64,000 bases of DNA. Origin: Phoronis australis. Lineage: Eukaryota > Phoronida > Phoronidae. Under the pieces are notes generated by a model that was not told the DNA's origin, did no database searches, and saw nothing but the letters and a program-made list of their open reading frames with translations. A program made the translations under genes and the position numbers. Shown in pieces: positions 48,064 to 58,941 of this stretch (the first letter of the stretch is position 1; the number at the start of each line of letters is the position of its first letter). The stretch lies in contig NMRA01000020.1 of assembly GCA_002633005.1 (NCBI GenBank), positions 459,621 through 523,620 on the forward strand. The letters are read 5' to 3'.

Positions 48064-48095
48064 ATGTCATTCATGAGTAGCAGACTGGATCAAGG
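48064..48095 (+). CDS. Candidate first coding exon of the VAMP-like gene
   Basis: ATG at 48064 (or in-frame ATG at 48073) opens MSFMSSRLDQ and ends with two bases of a Gly codon at a strong donor (AAGG/GTGAGT). The phase matches the SNARE exon at 54324, which starts with one completing base. Short N-terminal exons are usual in synaptobrevins. This link over a 6.2-kb intron rests on phase and plausibility only; another exon could be used. Confidence 0.4.
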
Positions 48096-49385
48096 GTGAG
48101 TTCTTATTTTTATTGAAAAGATAAATATCCCCTGTACAGCAGGAAATGGGCTAATATGTGAACTGAAGATAATATTAAATAACATTGCTATTAAATGCTT
48201 ATTATTCACTCAGGAGAGTTTTTCAAGGAATGTTTGGCAATATCACCAATATCCTTCGATACTTCAGTATGTTGAAATATTTCATGGCCTTGGATATCTT
48301 GTATGCAGAATATGATTGAGTTTCATCTTCTTGACAATGCTCTCGGGCCACATTTCTCCTAAACTAAGCAATTCAACAAAGCAGCTAGTGACGCAAACTA
48401 AATGTTCTCTAAAATGCGCAACGAAAGCATCAGTTGAAATTGTATTACCAGTGGACCTATATGGATTGAGTTATTGAGCATTTCCCAGAATTCTTTGGGA
48501 TTTGACGATTTCAGATTTCTTAGGCGTCCACGAAGATTATTACTAATGAATTTCTAGATTCTTAGAAACGTTTTTAAAACTCAAATGAATGACAGCTGAG
48601 TTGACAGCTCACGTCAGTGGATGAGAGTACGACAACAATTCAATGAGCTAGCGGTAAGTTCCACACAGTTGCCTTTATTTGTGTTGTCCGCTCAGCCATC
48701 TTTCACTTGAAGCAGACAGTTGAGCTTGTACAGTAACTCTCCGTATTCGCTGAGCCCTAACACAGTACGAGCTTTTCTGATTGTTCTTTGTTAAAAACTT
48801 TTTGTTTAGCCTCGCCATCTTACTTGTACCACTCTTTTCTTCCGTATTTTCTATTAGTTACTAATATATCAAGGCCATCTTTGAAAATTGGCGAACACTG
48901 ATGTTCTACCTACATGTACGTTCGCAGTATAATTTTTTATGTACTCGAAATTGAATTCGACATTGTTTTAGACATTAATTCCCCCGTCTACTTTAAAACA
49001 AACCAGCAAACTCACGATAAGTGTCTATACCACCGTGTTCGTGGAATGACCGTTTAATCCTAGTTTGCACTTGATGACCACAGCATTAAAGCTATAACTT
49101 CGAATCCCATATTGAAATTTGGAGTTTTTACTCAAAATTTAGGTGTCATCTAGTGCGAACTCGTTCTAGAAACCCGTCCTCGTAAACCAAAACGTTCTAG
49201 AGGATAGAATGATAACAACGTATCTAAATAAAGCAGGACGGAGGTATAAAAAATAATCTTGAGTTCGATTTCAAGTCCGAAGATTAGACTCGTGGCTCTG
49301 GATACAGCAAGACGTTTCAAGAATAGGGAGATTGAGTAATGCTAGTCCTGTGCGCTTTCACATCAACAAAGTACGAAGCACCAAC

Positions 49386-49916
49386 AGGTTCTTAAAGGAG
49401 AACCTTTCTGTGCGTAGAAATGTGATTAATCTACGAGTACTTTTGCTTAATCTACGAATAATCTTACCTATTCAAGGCGTGCTTTTATAAGGTCATATAG
49501 TCCTATTTTTACCGCGCTCGCCAAGGGCGCGTGCAGTGTTAACAATGGTCAGTGGCCGATTTGGCCAATGAACGAAGGACTGCTCGAAAAAAAATTCGGG
49601 ACTTTGTTCGAGGTGGAAGGCATTAAAGACATCGACGGCCTCCTAAGCTGTCCTTCTATGTACAAAAGGTATTTACAGCAACGTGACTTAGATATTTTAA
49701 TCACTGTGAGGCATAATTCACCGAAAAGCTTCAGGCGTACCACTATGAAGCTCCTATAGGGGCCAGTCGAGACGGTGGCACTGCAAAGTATCCGTTGATT
49801 AAAAGCAGAACAATGATCGATTAAGAACTAAAAATACGCGTAGATTAAGCATAAGTAAGCGTAGTGTCTAGATTAATCACATTTCCACGCGCAGAAAGGT
49901 ACTCGTTTAAGAACCT
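49386..49916. mobile_element. Inverted-repeat element with about 80-100-bp arms
   Basis: The left arm (49386-49465: AGGTTCTTAAAGGAGAACC, GAAATGTGATTAATCTACG, TTTTGCTTAATCTACG) is mirrored by the right arm at 49825-49916 (complement: AGGTTCTTAAACGAGTACC, GAAATGTGATTAATCTAG, TATGCTTAATCTACGCG). Between them is a 63-codon plus-strand frame beginning MNEGLLEKKFGTLFEVEG, unrecognised. It lies in the presumed first intron of the VAMP-like gene. Confidence 0.75.
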
Positions 49917-50090
49917 TTTGACGCTCCATAGGCCAGAAAGCATTGTGATAAAAAATGAAAATTTCAAGTCTGCAAGACTCCTTGTATAACTGAGAAAACT
50001 GAGTTTGGATTCCACTTCGTTCTTCACATTTCAAACTCTTGGTCGCTGATCAAAATGTACTAGTTTGTCGCAGTGAAACACAGCTATTGC

Positions 50091-50213
50091 TGTGAAATAC
50101 ACGGGAGCATGGATATCAGAAAGGGAGGGCTGACTGTGAAATACACGGGAGCATGGATATCAGAAAGGGAGGGCTGACTGTGAAATACACGGGAGCATGG
50201 ATGTCAGAAAGGG
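50091..50213. repeat. 44-bp tandem repeat, three copies
   Basis: Units start at 50091, 50135 and 50179 with TGTGAAATACACGGGAGCAT and a GGATATCAGAAAGGGAGGGC core. The first two are identical and the third has one change plus a truncated end, so the expansion is recent. Confidence 0.95.
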
Positions 50214-50293
50214 GTCAGCATGGAAACAGATGAACAAAGTTATAGTATAAAATGCTGCTTTAGCCATGATGATATGTGAAATTGCCTTTACAG

Positions 50294-50599
50294 GTGTGCT
50301 GGCCAATCGGTTATCAATACGAGTATCTTAACTACAGAGTAAATTGGTCTGTTAGAAAATCGAATGGTTTCAATTTAACCCTATTATTTGACAATTCAGT
50401 ATCGCTCATCGCCGAGGTTAACAAAACCAAAATCAACAAAGTCGTCAAGTGGTCTAATTCTTCTCGACTTCAAATCTCCGCCTACAAGTATAAATGGAAA
50501 GTCATATTCACTGGAAGTTATGCCGCGAGAGTTACGTACCTACATGTAACTACAACAGAGTACTCAAAAGCCTGTCTGGCTCATTTAACATATAATTAA
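50294..50599 (+). CDS. Candidate terminal exon of a glycoprotein-like protein
   Basis: A good acceptor (AAATTGCCTTTACAG) at 50293 opens a frame of 101 codons to TAA at 50597. The peptide has alternating hydrophobic strands (for example VSLIAEV and WKVIFTGSYAARVTYLHV) and four N-glycosylation sequons (NWS, NLT, NKT, NSS), a density not expected by chance. I recognise no family. If real it lies inside the presumed first intron of the VAMP-like gene, which would be unusual and lowers confidence. Confidence 0.3.
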   Translation: MCWPIGYQYEYLNYRVNWSVRKSNGFNLTLLFDNSVSLIAEVNKTKINKVVKWSNSSRLQISAYKYKWKVIFTGSYAARVTYLHVTTTEYSKACLAHLTYN

Positions 50600-52539
50600 C
50601 TCTAAGTGTACTTGTACCTTGTGACAAGTACAACAGTGACTCCTGGACACAATACTGCAGATATCAGTCAAGCTGACTTATAGAACACTAATCTTCTTAC
50701 GATTTGATCAAATCGGTCAGTGAATACGAACAATTGCATTGGGCTGCTCCGGCTGTCTTCGTTCTAGTATGTGAATTATGCTGGTTAACACAGTCGCATC
50801 CCCTCCAAGTGAGTTCACTGAACTCGAGGTAAATCTTGGCAATGTCCACTGATATCTCACTGTTCTAACTCCAAAGGGGAGGCTCAAGGTGAATGAAGGG
50901 AGAGTTCTCACACAGAATACAGTATTAACATGCGCGCGCACCCAGCCTACAAATTGGGGCCCCAATGCTTGATAATGGGGACCTTTTATTAAGATTCACG
51001 GGGAACGTTCAGAGCTATGAACTATGCATTTGCCGAATTTCGGCAGTTCCAGCCTTTTTAGCGGACTTTTGTTTCGTTTTCTACTTTTTTCGGACATTTT
51101 GTTTCTCTTTTTGCCCGCTTGGCCAAATGGGGGGCTCGGTCGAGCCGACCAACCCCCACCCCCGTGTGCGCGCATGTATACATGTAAATAGCGCCAAGTT
51201 TATGTAGTACTCCACAAAAATGGCTTAACTTCTGAACATCATATCCCAGAATTGGTTTAACAGATCCGTATGAAACTTTGAGATACTATTTGCTTTCACG
51301 CACTGGTCTCCAAAATTGTTTTTAAAACGCTCTATTTGCTAAAGGGGTTATCGAAGAAAGGGATTTTTACAGTATTTGTATAAAAATTAAGTTACACAAA
51401 CAATGTCTCATAACATTTACAACTGAGCAGAACGCCCGTTCATACCTGGCTAAAAACATTACTGCATGTTCCGCCTGAACCATGCACTCTTGTAGAAAGT
51501 GCAACAGTTATAACCTCTACAACCGATTCTAAATTGTTCAAGAATTATTACCATTAAACATGATTTTAAAGTTGTCGTTTTAATGTCAATATTACTGTAA
51601 GTTATTAGAGGCCGTTACGTTACAGATCATACACAACAGACTGGTTTGCCGACAAACATCTTGATCGTTACCTACGTCTGGCACATTGTTCAACAACTGG
51701 TGATGTGACGTCATGTTTGCTACTCAGCGTATCCTTTATGCAACTAGGCCCTCGCTCAGCTAAAATCTTATGATTGAGCACATTCAGTTTTAAACACTTT
51801 CATTTTTATCGATAATAATGCAGTTATCAAGCATTAAAGTATTTCTTGCGAGTACAACAATAACATGTGCCGGAACGTCAGCGTGTGACAAATACACATC
51901 GCGCGTAATACCTGCGGCACAAAGAAGGGAAATATAGAAATTTATCATTATGTATAAACTCAGTTTCCAACTCAATTAATTGAAAATATCAAAATTCATC
52001 CAAATGTCTGGTGTAACGAAGGGTCGTATCTGTCCGACCTGTTTAACTTATGTCAGTGACCAACTCATTTTCAGACAGTTGCTCACTGCGTTAAGGCCAG
52101 GCTCTCACAAAGTTATTGGGACTCATTATTTCTTTATCAACTCAGCAAATCTTATTTAGTCACGTGCTTCAATGAGTGAGGTATTGTATTGCATATAACT
52201 GATGATGGCTTTTAATCGACAGACATGTCAGCAGAGAAGTGTTGCCAGCGATATTAAGATAAGGGTCTTTTCCCTTGGCAATTCGTACGTGGTGGTTAGG
52301 AAATTTTAAAAGCCAGTCACTCAGTACATGTGCACATAACAAATTCTCCAAATATTGAGGACATCTGAGGGCGCTTTTTCAGAGGCTGCCCGTCTTGGAG
52401 GTATTCTCTTCACCGTAAATCATTAATTTAGCACTGACCCAATTGGATACTTCTTTAGTTCTGGAGAGGAAAGGGGTCAAATGTTCTTCAATGTAAACAT
52501 TTTGCGATAATTTACGCTCCTAAGAGCCTTTTTGTCTTC
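50600..52539. other. No gene recognised
   Basis: Presumed intron of the VAMP-like gene. Open frames on both strands at 50717-51207 lack features. Confidence 0.35.
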
Positions 52540-52625
52540 CGTAAAGTATAAAAATGATTTCGGTCATTATGACATTTTTTGGTTCTGAAAACCAAACTAA
52601 TGTCCTTGGTGAAAGTCAACAATTG
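52540..52625. mobile_element. Half copy of the hairpin MITE
   Basis: TGAAAACCAAACTAATGTCC then TTGGTGAAAGTCAACAATTG matches the right arm of the 5.5-kb MITE. The left arm is not seen. Confidence 0.55.
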
Positions 52626-52789
52626 CATAATATCAGCTCCAAGGTTGTGGGCAGATACTGGTGCAACACGGGGCGTTTGAAACTAAAATGCACATAACAT
52701 CAGCGTTTTAAGAAAGAAGAAATGTCACCCGCGTACTTGCCCAGCAAAATGGCAGCCCGCATTACAACGACGTCGATGTTCATGGCAAT

Positions 52790-52886
52790 GGTGACGATGG
52801 TGATGATGATGACGATGATGATGATGATGAAGATGATGTCGATAACAATGATGATGATGACGCTAACGATGATGACAATGATGAAA

Positions 52887-52949
<63 letters not shown>

Positions 52950-52956
52950 ATGATGA
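52790..52956. repeat. (GAT)n microsatellite
   Basis: A long GAT/GAC trinucleotide tract with interruptions, including an uninterrupted run from about 52890 to 52945. It yields poly-Met or poly-Asp open frames that are not genes. A looser GATG-rich zone continues to about 53150. Confidence 0.95.
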
Positions 52957-53159
52957 CGATTAAAGTGATGCTAGTGGTGCTGTAGATTAAAATGTTAATT
53001 GTGGCAATTACGTGATGGTCATTATAGTGGTGATGAGGACGATGTTGGTGATCAGTGATAAGGATTGTGGGGATGTTGGTGATGATAATGATAGCGATGG
53101 TGATTATTGTGATGTTGTAGGTAACGACGGTGATGACGTCGATGACAATGACAAAAGCA

Positions 53160-54037
53160 AAACAAAAGCGCTGCTATAGCATTGTCAAAAGTGCGGAATA
53201 ATCGGGCATCCGTTATTTACGCATCGGACTGCACACAGGCGTAAGAGTTGTAGAGCAGCGCGACACCAAACGGCAGAATCACGTAACACTTGAACGGGTA
53301 AAATGCGATTGTGTTTGACATTCCGATAACGGCGAGATAAAACCGATAGAAGCCAAATCCATGAATTCGGATTTGTAAATAACAGTGCTAAAGGGCATTC
53401 ATAGGAGCAAACGTTCTAGCTGTCTTCTATTAAAATGTAAGTCAACGGTCTCATTTTATGCGTCTGGAATGTAACGTTTATGTGCGGGGTAGGAGGTCGC
53501 CTGCGTTTGTACACTTATCCTTAGTCACAAGCACCACCTGCCGTGGGAACGAATGTAGGGAGACCCTGTACAGTTGTGTATCAATTACATAAAGCCAACC
53601 GGTTCTCAGCAATGATGGCTACCTACTGAGGATATTGTGATCTAAAATGGTTTATGGTGTTGTAACCTCACAGGAGGCATGCAAACATATATAGGACCGT
53701 CATCACCATAAAACCGTTTTCTCGAGTGACGTGACACATGATGTTTTGAGCCTTTAGCAATTTCACAACCCAAAACGTTCCCTTCCCGTGCCAAACGCTT
53801 GCAATATTGGTCCCATGACAATTGACTTGCCCCAGTGAAGGCACAAACATTGCAAGCCCATCTGCACCAAAGTGTGTATTAGGGTTTGTTGTAAAAAAGC
53901 CTGACATGTACAGTTTTCATGCTGTCTACTGAGGAGAGTCACGCTTGGATTAGCCAGCGCTACCCCTCACTAGTACGGGACTGTCCGCATGCCAAGGGAA
54001 TAAAAGTAAATACGGGGGACTTGTCTACCATCTTAGC
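53160..54037. other. No gene recognised
   Basis: Presumed intron; unsupported short frames only. Confidence 0.35.
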
Positions 54038-54198
54038 AGTGGCGGATTTAAGGTGGGGCCAAGGGGGGCATGCCCTCCTCTAACATTCACCCAGATTCCA
54101 TTTGGCAATACGGGGTGCGAATGTCTCACGGCCGGGCAAAATCCTGGCTAATACTCTGCCCAGCCCTCCCCCCCCCCCAACTCAAAATCCTGGATCAG
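54038..54198 (+). mobile_element. Dispersed GGATCCGCC-ended repeat, copy 2
   Basis: It begins CAGTGGCGGATTTAAGG and ends CTCAAAATCCTGGATC, with the same internal blocks as 15920-16070. It lies just upstream of the SNARE exon, so reading frames through it are not coding. Confidence 0.7.
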
Positions 54199-54323
54199 TA
54201 CCCGGTTAGCACCAATTATATTTTGTTTGACGAAAACAATTGTCAACTGAACTTGGGAGGTACCGTGCCTATTTCCCAAACCTTAGATAGAAGACCTGTA
54301 ATTTGCCTACACCAGTTTTGCAG

Positions 54324-54469
54324 GTCGTCCACGGATGCACTGCGGAAAAGCAATGAAAACGTAAAAAAGTTGAACAGTGAGGTCAATGAAGTAACGCACT
54401 TACTTCGAGGAAACATCGACAAAGTTCTGGAAAGGGGAGATAAGTTATCAAACTTGGAGGAAAGGTCAG
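54324..54469 (+). CDS. VAMP/synaptobrevin-like R-SNARE, SNARE-motif exon
   Basis: Bounded by an acceptor (CACCAGTTTTGCAG) and a donor (TCAG/GTTAGT), the exon encodes SSTDALRKSNENVKKLNSEV, NEVTHLLRGNIDKVLERGDK and LSNLEERS. The spacing of hydrophobic layers and the central Arg in KVLER (zero layer) are those of an R-SNARE, which sits on vesicles and pairs with three Q-SNARE helices to drive fusion. It starts with one completing base and ends with one extra base; the next exon at 55616 restores Glu and keeps frame. The exact family member (VAMP2-, VAMP4- or VAMP8-like) is not clear from this segment. Confidence 0.85.
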
Positions 54470-55615
54470 GTTAGTGGACGGATAACATGCACGGTAGATG
54501 ATGGCATTTTCGTTATCAATACTATAATGTTATCATTTGTAATTTTTCTCGAAATATGCATTTAACATCTTCATATTTTAAAAGAATCTTTGTTATGGAA
54601 ATGGCATATGCAACAATTACAATTTCGAGGTTTAAAGCCAGGCATCCTCAAGTTAAAATAGATGTCTGTACTTTAAGGGTCATTACCGGTTTTATTAAAA
54701 AGCTTGTAGAAATTTGATTTTTGACTTTTTACCAATCTCCCAGTAATTGAATAAGAACTTGGCTCTGTCCCTTTAGTAAAATTGAGCAAAAAAGTACATC
54801 GACAGGAAAGCAACGGTATCAGTCTCTTGATCAAATTTATTTGATTTAAATGTTCAAGATACAATTCCTAAAATACTGCTGCAGTTTTACAAAATACCAT
54901 TTCGTTTTCGTTCTATACATTGATATTTTCATGAAAATGATAAAAGTCCTCATTTTTGCAAAAATGGAATATTTGGAAAACAATCCCTAACATGGATATG
55001 GAGAACAATGCAAGCTTTGTATAAGACAGTTTCATGTGAATCCAATCTGAGATATGGCGTTCCAAACTTAGCCAAATTTGAAAATTTTTCTAGCGGGTGT
55101 TACAGAACCTCAAATTCACTATTTTTGTATTTGACTAAATGCTCGGATCGTCAGCGTCCTGGTACTCTAAGTACATGTAGATTTACTCGGTTACTTGCCG
55201 ATCAGTTTAACTTATTCTTTAAGTAATGCATTGCCGGTGACGCTCAAACCAATGTGTTGACAAAAACTTGCACTTGTTAAATGGATACTAAACACGGTTT
55301 TGTCCTGTTATCAGACATAACAGTTACGACTTTCCCATCCAGCTATCAGAAATAAAATAATGTCCTGCAACCCTTGTCAACCCTCAAAAGTTTATATCGA
55401 ATTTGAATTCCGTGCAAAATCTGATAAACCGGCAACTGTGTGGGAAATGCCAGCCATCAAAAAACATAAAATCTGCGTTTTTGTTCAGTCTCACTTTGAT
55501 TACTCGGCTGAGAAGTCAATGATGCATTTTCAGGGGAAAGAATGCAGAATGGTTAAAATCACCGAAACAGGGTTTATCGTCCTTTAAATGTCATTATTTC
55601 TTCCCATTTTTCAAG
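54470..55615. other. Intron of the VAMP-like gene
   Basis: GT...AG intron of about 1.1 kb. The open frame at 55360-55587 lies within it and is probably repeat-derived: it ends GTCCTTTAA like the TTAA family, but the match is weak. Confidence 0.6.
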
Positions 55616-55756
55616 AATTACTCACGTCACAGTCCAAAGAGTTCAAAAAGAGCGCCGTCAGGGTAAAGAGGAAAATGTGTTGTCAAAACTCAAAGCTTTG
55701 TTGCTGCATAATCGTCACCGTCGTCGCCAGCATAATTGTAGTTGCTATTGTTTTAG
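55616..55756 (+). CDS. VAMP-like R-SNARE, membrane-proximal and membrane exon
   Basis: After the acceptor TTTTTCAAG the exon encodes LLTSQSKEFKKSAVRVKRK, the C-terminal half of the SNARE motif (compare the usual F..sA.k.KRK). MCCQNSKLCCC and the hydrophobic IIVTVVASIIVVAIVL follow. The Trp-Trp pair normal at this point in synaptobrevins is absent and five Cys flank the membrane entry instead; these could be palmitoylation sites (inference). It ends with one extra base at a donor (TTAG/GTAAGT). Confidence 0.85.
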
Positions 55757-56099
55757 GTAAGTTACTCTACGATAATAGACCACTTGGAGGGCTACGTTTG
55801 CAGTAGACGCAGGAATATCGCGAGTAAAAGCTGGTGTAATCACGTCATGCTTTGCTTGGGATACATCGGGATCTTGCGTTTTCGTGAGTTTCTTGCGTAT
55901 ACGGAACGCAAGGCACGTTAGCTAATTCCATCATGCTTCCACTTACGCCGAAGAATCTTCGCTTATGTAACGGAAATTAATTCAGTCCCAAAATTCAACA
56001 CTCCAACCTCAGCGACAAAACACTTGCGTGGCCGTTGGGACTGGGACCATATTTAGTCGAGTGGCTGATTTTGATGTTATCACTGGTCCTTGTTTGCGC
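55757..56099. other. Intron of the VAMP-like gene, first part
   Basis: Start of an intron of about 3.1 kb that runs to 58870. No other feature seen before the dispersed repeat. Confidence 0.5.
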
Positions 56100-56632
56100 C
56101 TTCTCTCAAGTCACCTGAAAAAAGGCATAACCGACAGAAAGTACGCTCTGTGGGATTTCTTAAAGATGAAGAAATTCAACAAAGCCATGTCTTTATACCT
56201 TGTTACGTCCACCTAGAAAGAATTGAGATGCCAAAAAAGGACAGAAAAAGCGCAATTTTGTCCAGTTTTACCTAAAATCACAAATTCACGACTGCCCCGG
56301 AGCAACAAAGGAGAACATAAACTGAATGCTGTTTACCCTAGATCCCAGAAATTTAGGATAAAATGTGTCATTACGAACCAGATTTTTGACAATTTTCACT
56401 TGTCTGAAAGGTACATGGATTAGCGCCAAGAATTCAACACTCAACAAGTGCTCTGAAGATGTCGGGCACTTCCGTATCCGAGTAGACAAAAGCACAGGCC
56501 AAATTTCTGGACTCCGTTTAGTCAAAACAACTCCAAGGAACTACTAAAAACCATTCGTGGCCACCATTTCCCATTTAGTCCACAAAACTGTCTTCAAACA
56601 TGACCCATCCCACTTTCTTCAGTTTTGGAGGA
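56100..56632 (+). repeat. Long dispersed direct repeat, copy B
   Basis: Second copy of the 24935-25452 repeat, same orientation, with its central frame broken by shifts. It lies inside the last intron of the VAMP-like gene. Confidence 0.8.
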
Positions 56633-58870
56633 CCTACAAAGCTCCAAAGCATGTTCTTAGACCTCATTTCGCTATATGGTAGGCTACATTCGCGAAACAC
56701 TCGCCTTTCTATCGGTGATTTTGTGAGGTCCTGCGAGATTTTGCTTTTTTACAAGAAACGCGCTCTCTAGGTTTCCTCAACAGAGTAGTAGTATAACAAA
56801 ATCGTTAACTATTTCACGACCTCGTGTAATCATTAGGCCCAGTAGACCATCACAAGTGTAAAGCCAGTATGAGGTCTTTGAAACCCAAGGCGAATTCTTG
56901 CTGTCCGCTAACAGAGTACCGTTCCGCAGGGCAACTTTTTTGCGAACAAGCGCGATCACCTAAGACCAGGCAAACTTGAAATCCGCACGCTCGAGACCTC
57001 ACTAGCCAAACCTAACAAAATGACGGCCTCTAGCTGAAGTGATTGGTCCGTGAGAATGGAATGTAGAATTATGCGATATTTTTGAATTATGGAACGAGAT
57101 TCTTGAATTATGGGATTGAGTTTCCTGTTTCCTATTCTTAAGCGAAAATTTTTGTCGCAAGTGCATGGCTAATGTGTTTGGTCTGCACACAGAAAGTATA
57201 CACAGTGATCGACAAAAGTGTTGGGAGAGAAGTCGAACATAAATTGTGCCATCACAAACCGTCTGGTGAACTTTGTTTTTGTCATCGATTCCTGGAATAA
57301 GCAATCGATTGAATTTGTATCTTGGACTTCTCTTACTATAATTTTTTTCTGTTACCAATCATAGATTAATTGATTTAGATATTGGATAGTTCATCTGAGA
57401 GTGTACAATTTGTTATCTCACATTCATCGACCCCGACCATGAATTATTTGTGCACATTCTGTTAAATGGTTAGATGGGAAATTATCTCAATCAATTTTCT
57501 TTACGTTCGTTTTCGTGTATCTTTGTGTGATACACTGTGTCTATTATAGCGTCACACATGGAATTCTGCAACAAACCTCCCACTTTGCCAATTGTGCTTC
57601 AAAAGATGACAATTGCTCAAGGAGAGCTGCGATGTTTAACAGATTTTTTGAAAACTTAATATATCAAACACAAATTTTCTTTTTAGCATTGTCGGGGACA
57701 CTTGCGTAAACGCAAGGCACTCGTGAAACATTTTATGTAGCGAGAAATCTTTGTTTGGGGAATAGAAACCGAGAATGATTTTCTCCAATGCTTTTGAGTT
57801 AAGCAAGTTAAAGGTGCACGTCTCAAGTGGTTTCGGGTGAGAATTTTCGATAAAAAAACGAAAAAACATTATTGTTTCGAAGATGGGCTAAGGATTCTTG
57901 TTTAAGCAGTTTAGGTTGTTAGCGAATGTTGTTTTAATTTGTTGAAAGATTCCCGCAAATGATTTCACTTTTGCTTAATAATAAACTGATATGTACTGAG
58001 AAAATAAGGCGGTTGTACATTTGCAATTACCTCCGGCTAAAGAGCACATCTTTATTGGCTAACTAAAGGAACATATTACTGTCTGGTGTTTTTGATATGG
58101 ATCAGGGCACAGTTATTGCAATAAAAGGACATGGGCAATTTGGCAAATGACTAGAGAATCTAATATATGCTTATCTTTATCGTATTGAATGTCTATAAAT
58201 AAGGGTAATATATGCAGGTTGTTTACGCAAGTGCTTGCAGGTTCGTCTTTCTGTAAATCTCACTCTTACTAGTCACGTTAGTTACGTGTAATACAACTTC
58301 AATTGTTTTTGTATTTTCTGTAAGTCCTTATTATATATCCTGGAAAACATAAACAAAATTTGTGAGCTGCACAAAAGGTCATGTTGGGAAGAGCTTTTCT
58401 CTGTCTGTAAACATTATTTGTTGTATAAATAAAATAGTACCTTTGACTATCTTTAAAATTTCGCTTTTGGTCCACGGCACCATTTTGAAAATTCGTGTAA
58501 ATCCGCATTTCTCAATGCAGAACTCTTAGCGTGGGAGTCTAAGGTAATAGACATAGCACATGACGTCAGGGATGTCCGATCCTTAGAGTATGAGTCCAAA
58601 ATATGTTTCGGAAATGACGAGGATCACGGCAAACCGGCGATTATTAACGTCTCAAATCAAACCTCGCAATCGCCTCTTGAATGTTTATCCACCCTTTGAC
58701 GACAGAACAATAACACGCTTACGGTAATTTTAGGTAAACTGAAGGTAGCTCCTATTGTTAATTGCGTGTCAATAGCAATTAAAGCACAGTACGACAGTTA
58801 GATAGCAGTTACGCGATTTCCTGCAAACGTCAGCGGTATTTGTTAGATTCAGTATGTTTTCTGTTTTCAG
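56633..58870. other. Intron of the VAMP-like gene, second part
   Basis: No supported exon. 57064-57118 contains three loosely spaced GAATTATG phrases. Minus-strand frames here are unsupported. Confidence 0.45.
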
Positions 58871-58941
58871 TTGTGGTATTGACCAAACCATGGGACAGTC
58901 ATCCAAATGACAGGAACTCAACTGTTACGCAAGTTTTTTAA
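58871..58941 (+). CDS. VAMP-like R-SNARE, C-terminal exon
   Basis: A strong acceptor (GTTTTCTGTTTTCAG) leads into a frame that joins the previous exon's spare G to give VVVLTKPWDSHPNDRNSTV, then TQVF and TAA at 58939. This lengthens the membrane segment and adds a luminal or extracellular tail of about 20 residues with an NST sequon. Most synaptobrevins end within a few residues of the membrane, so the tail is unusual. If this exon is not used, reading on past 55756 adds GKLLYDNRPLGGLRLQ and a stop. With the candidate first exon the protein is 129 residues. Confidence 0.6.

Noticed and set aside
52722-52985. Met-rich 87-codon frame starting MAARITTT
   Set aside because: Produced by the GAT microsatellite; no domain or splice support.
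54070-54323. N-terminal extension of the SNARE frame
   Set aside because: It reads through the dispersed GGATC repeat and the intron; a good acceptor at 54323 marks the true exon edge.
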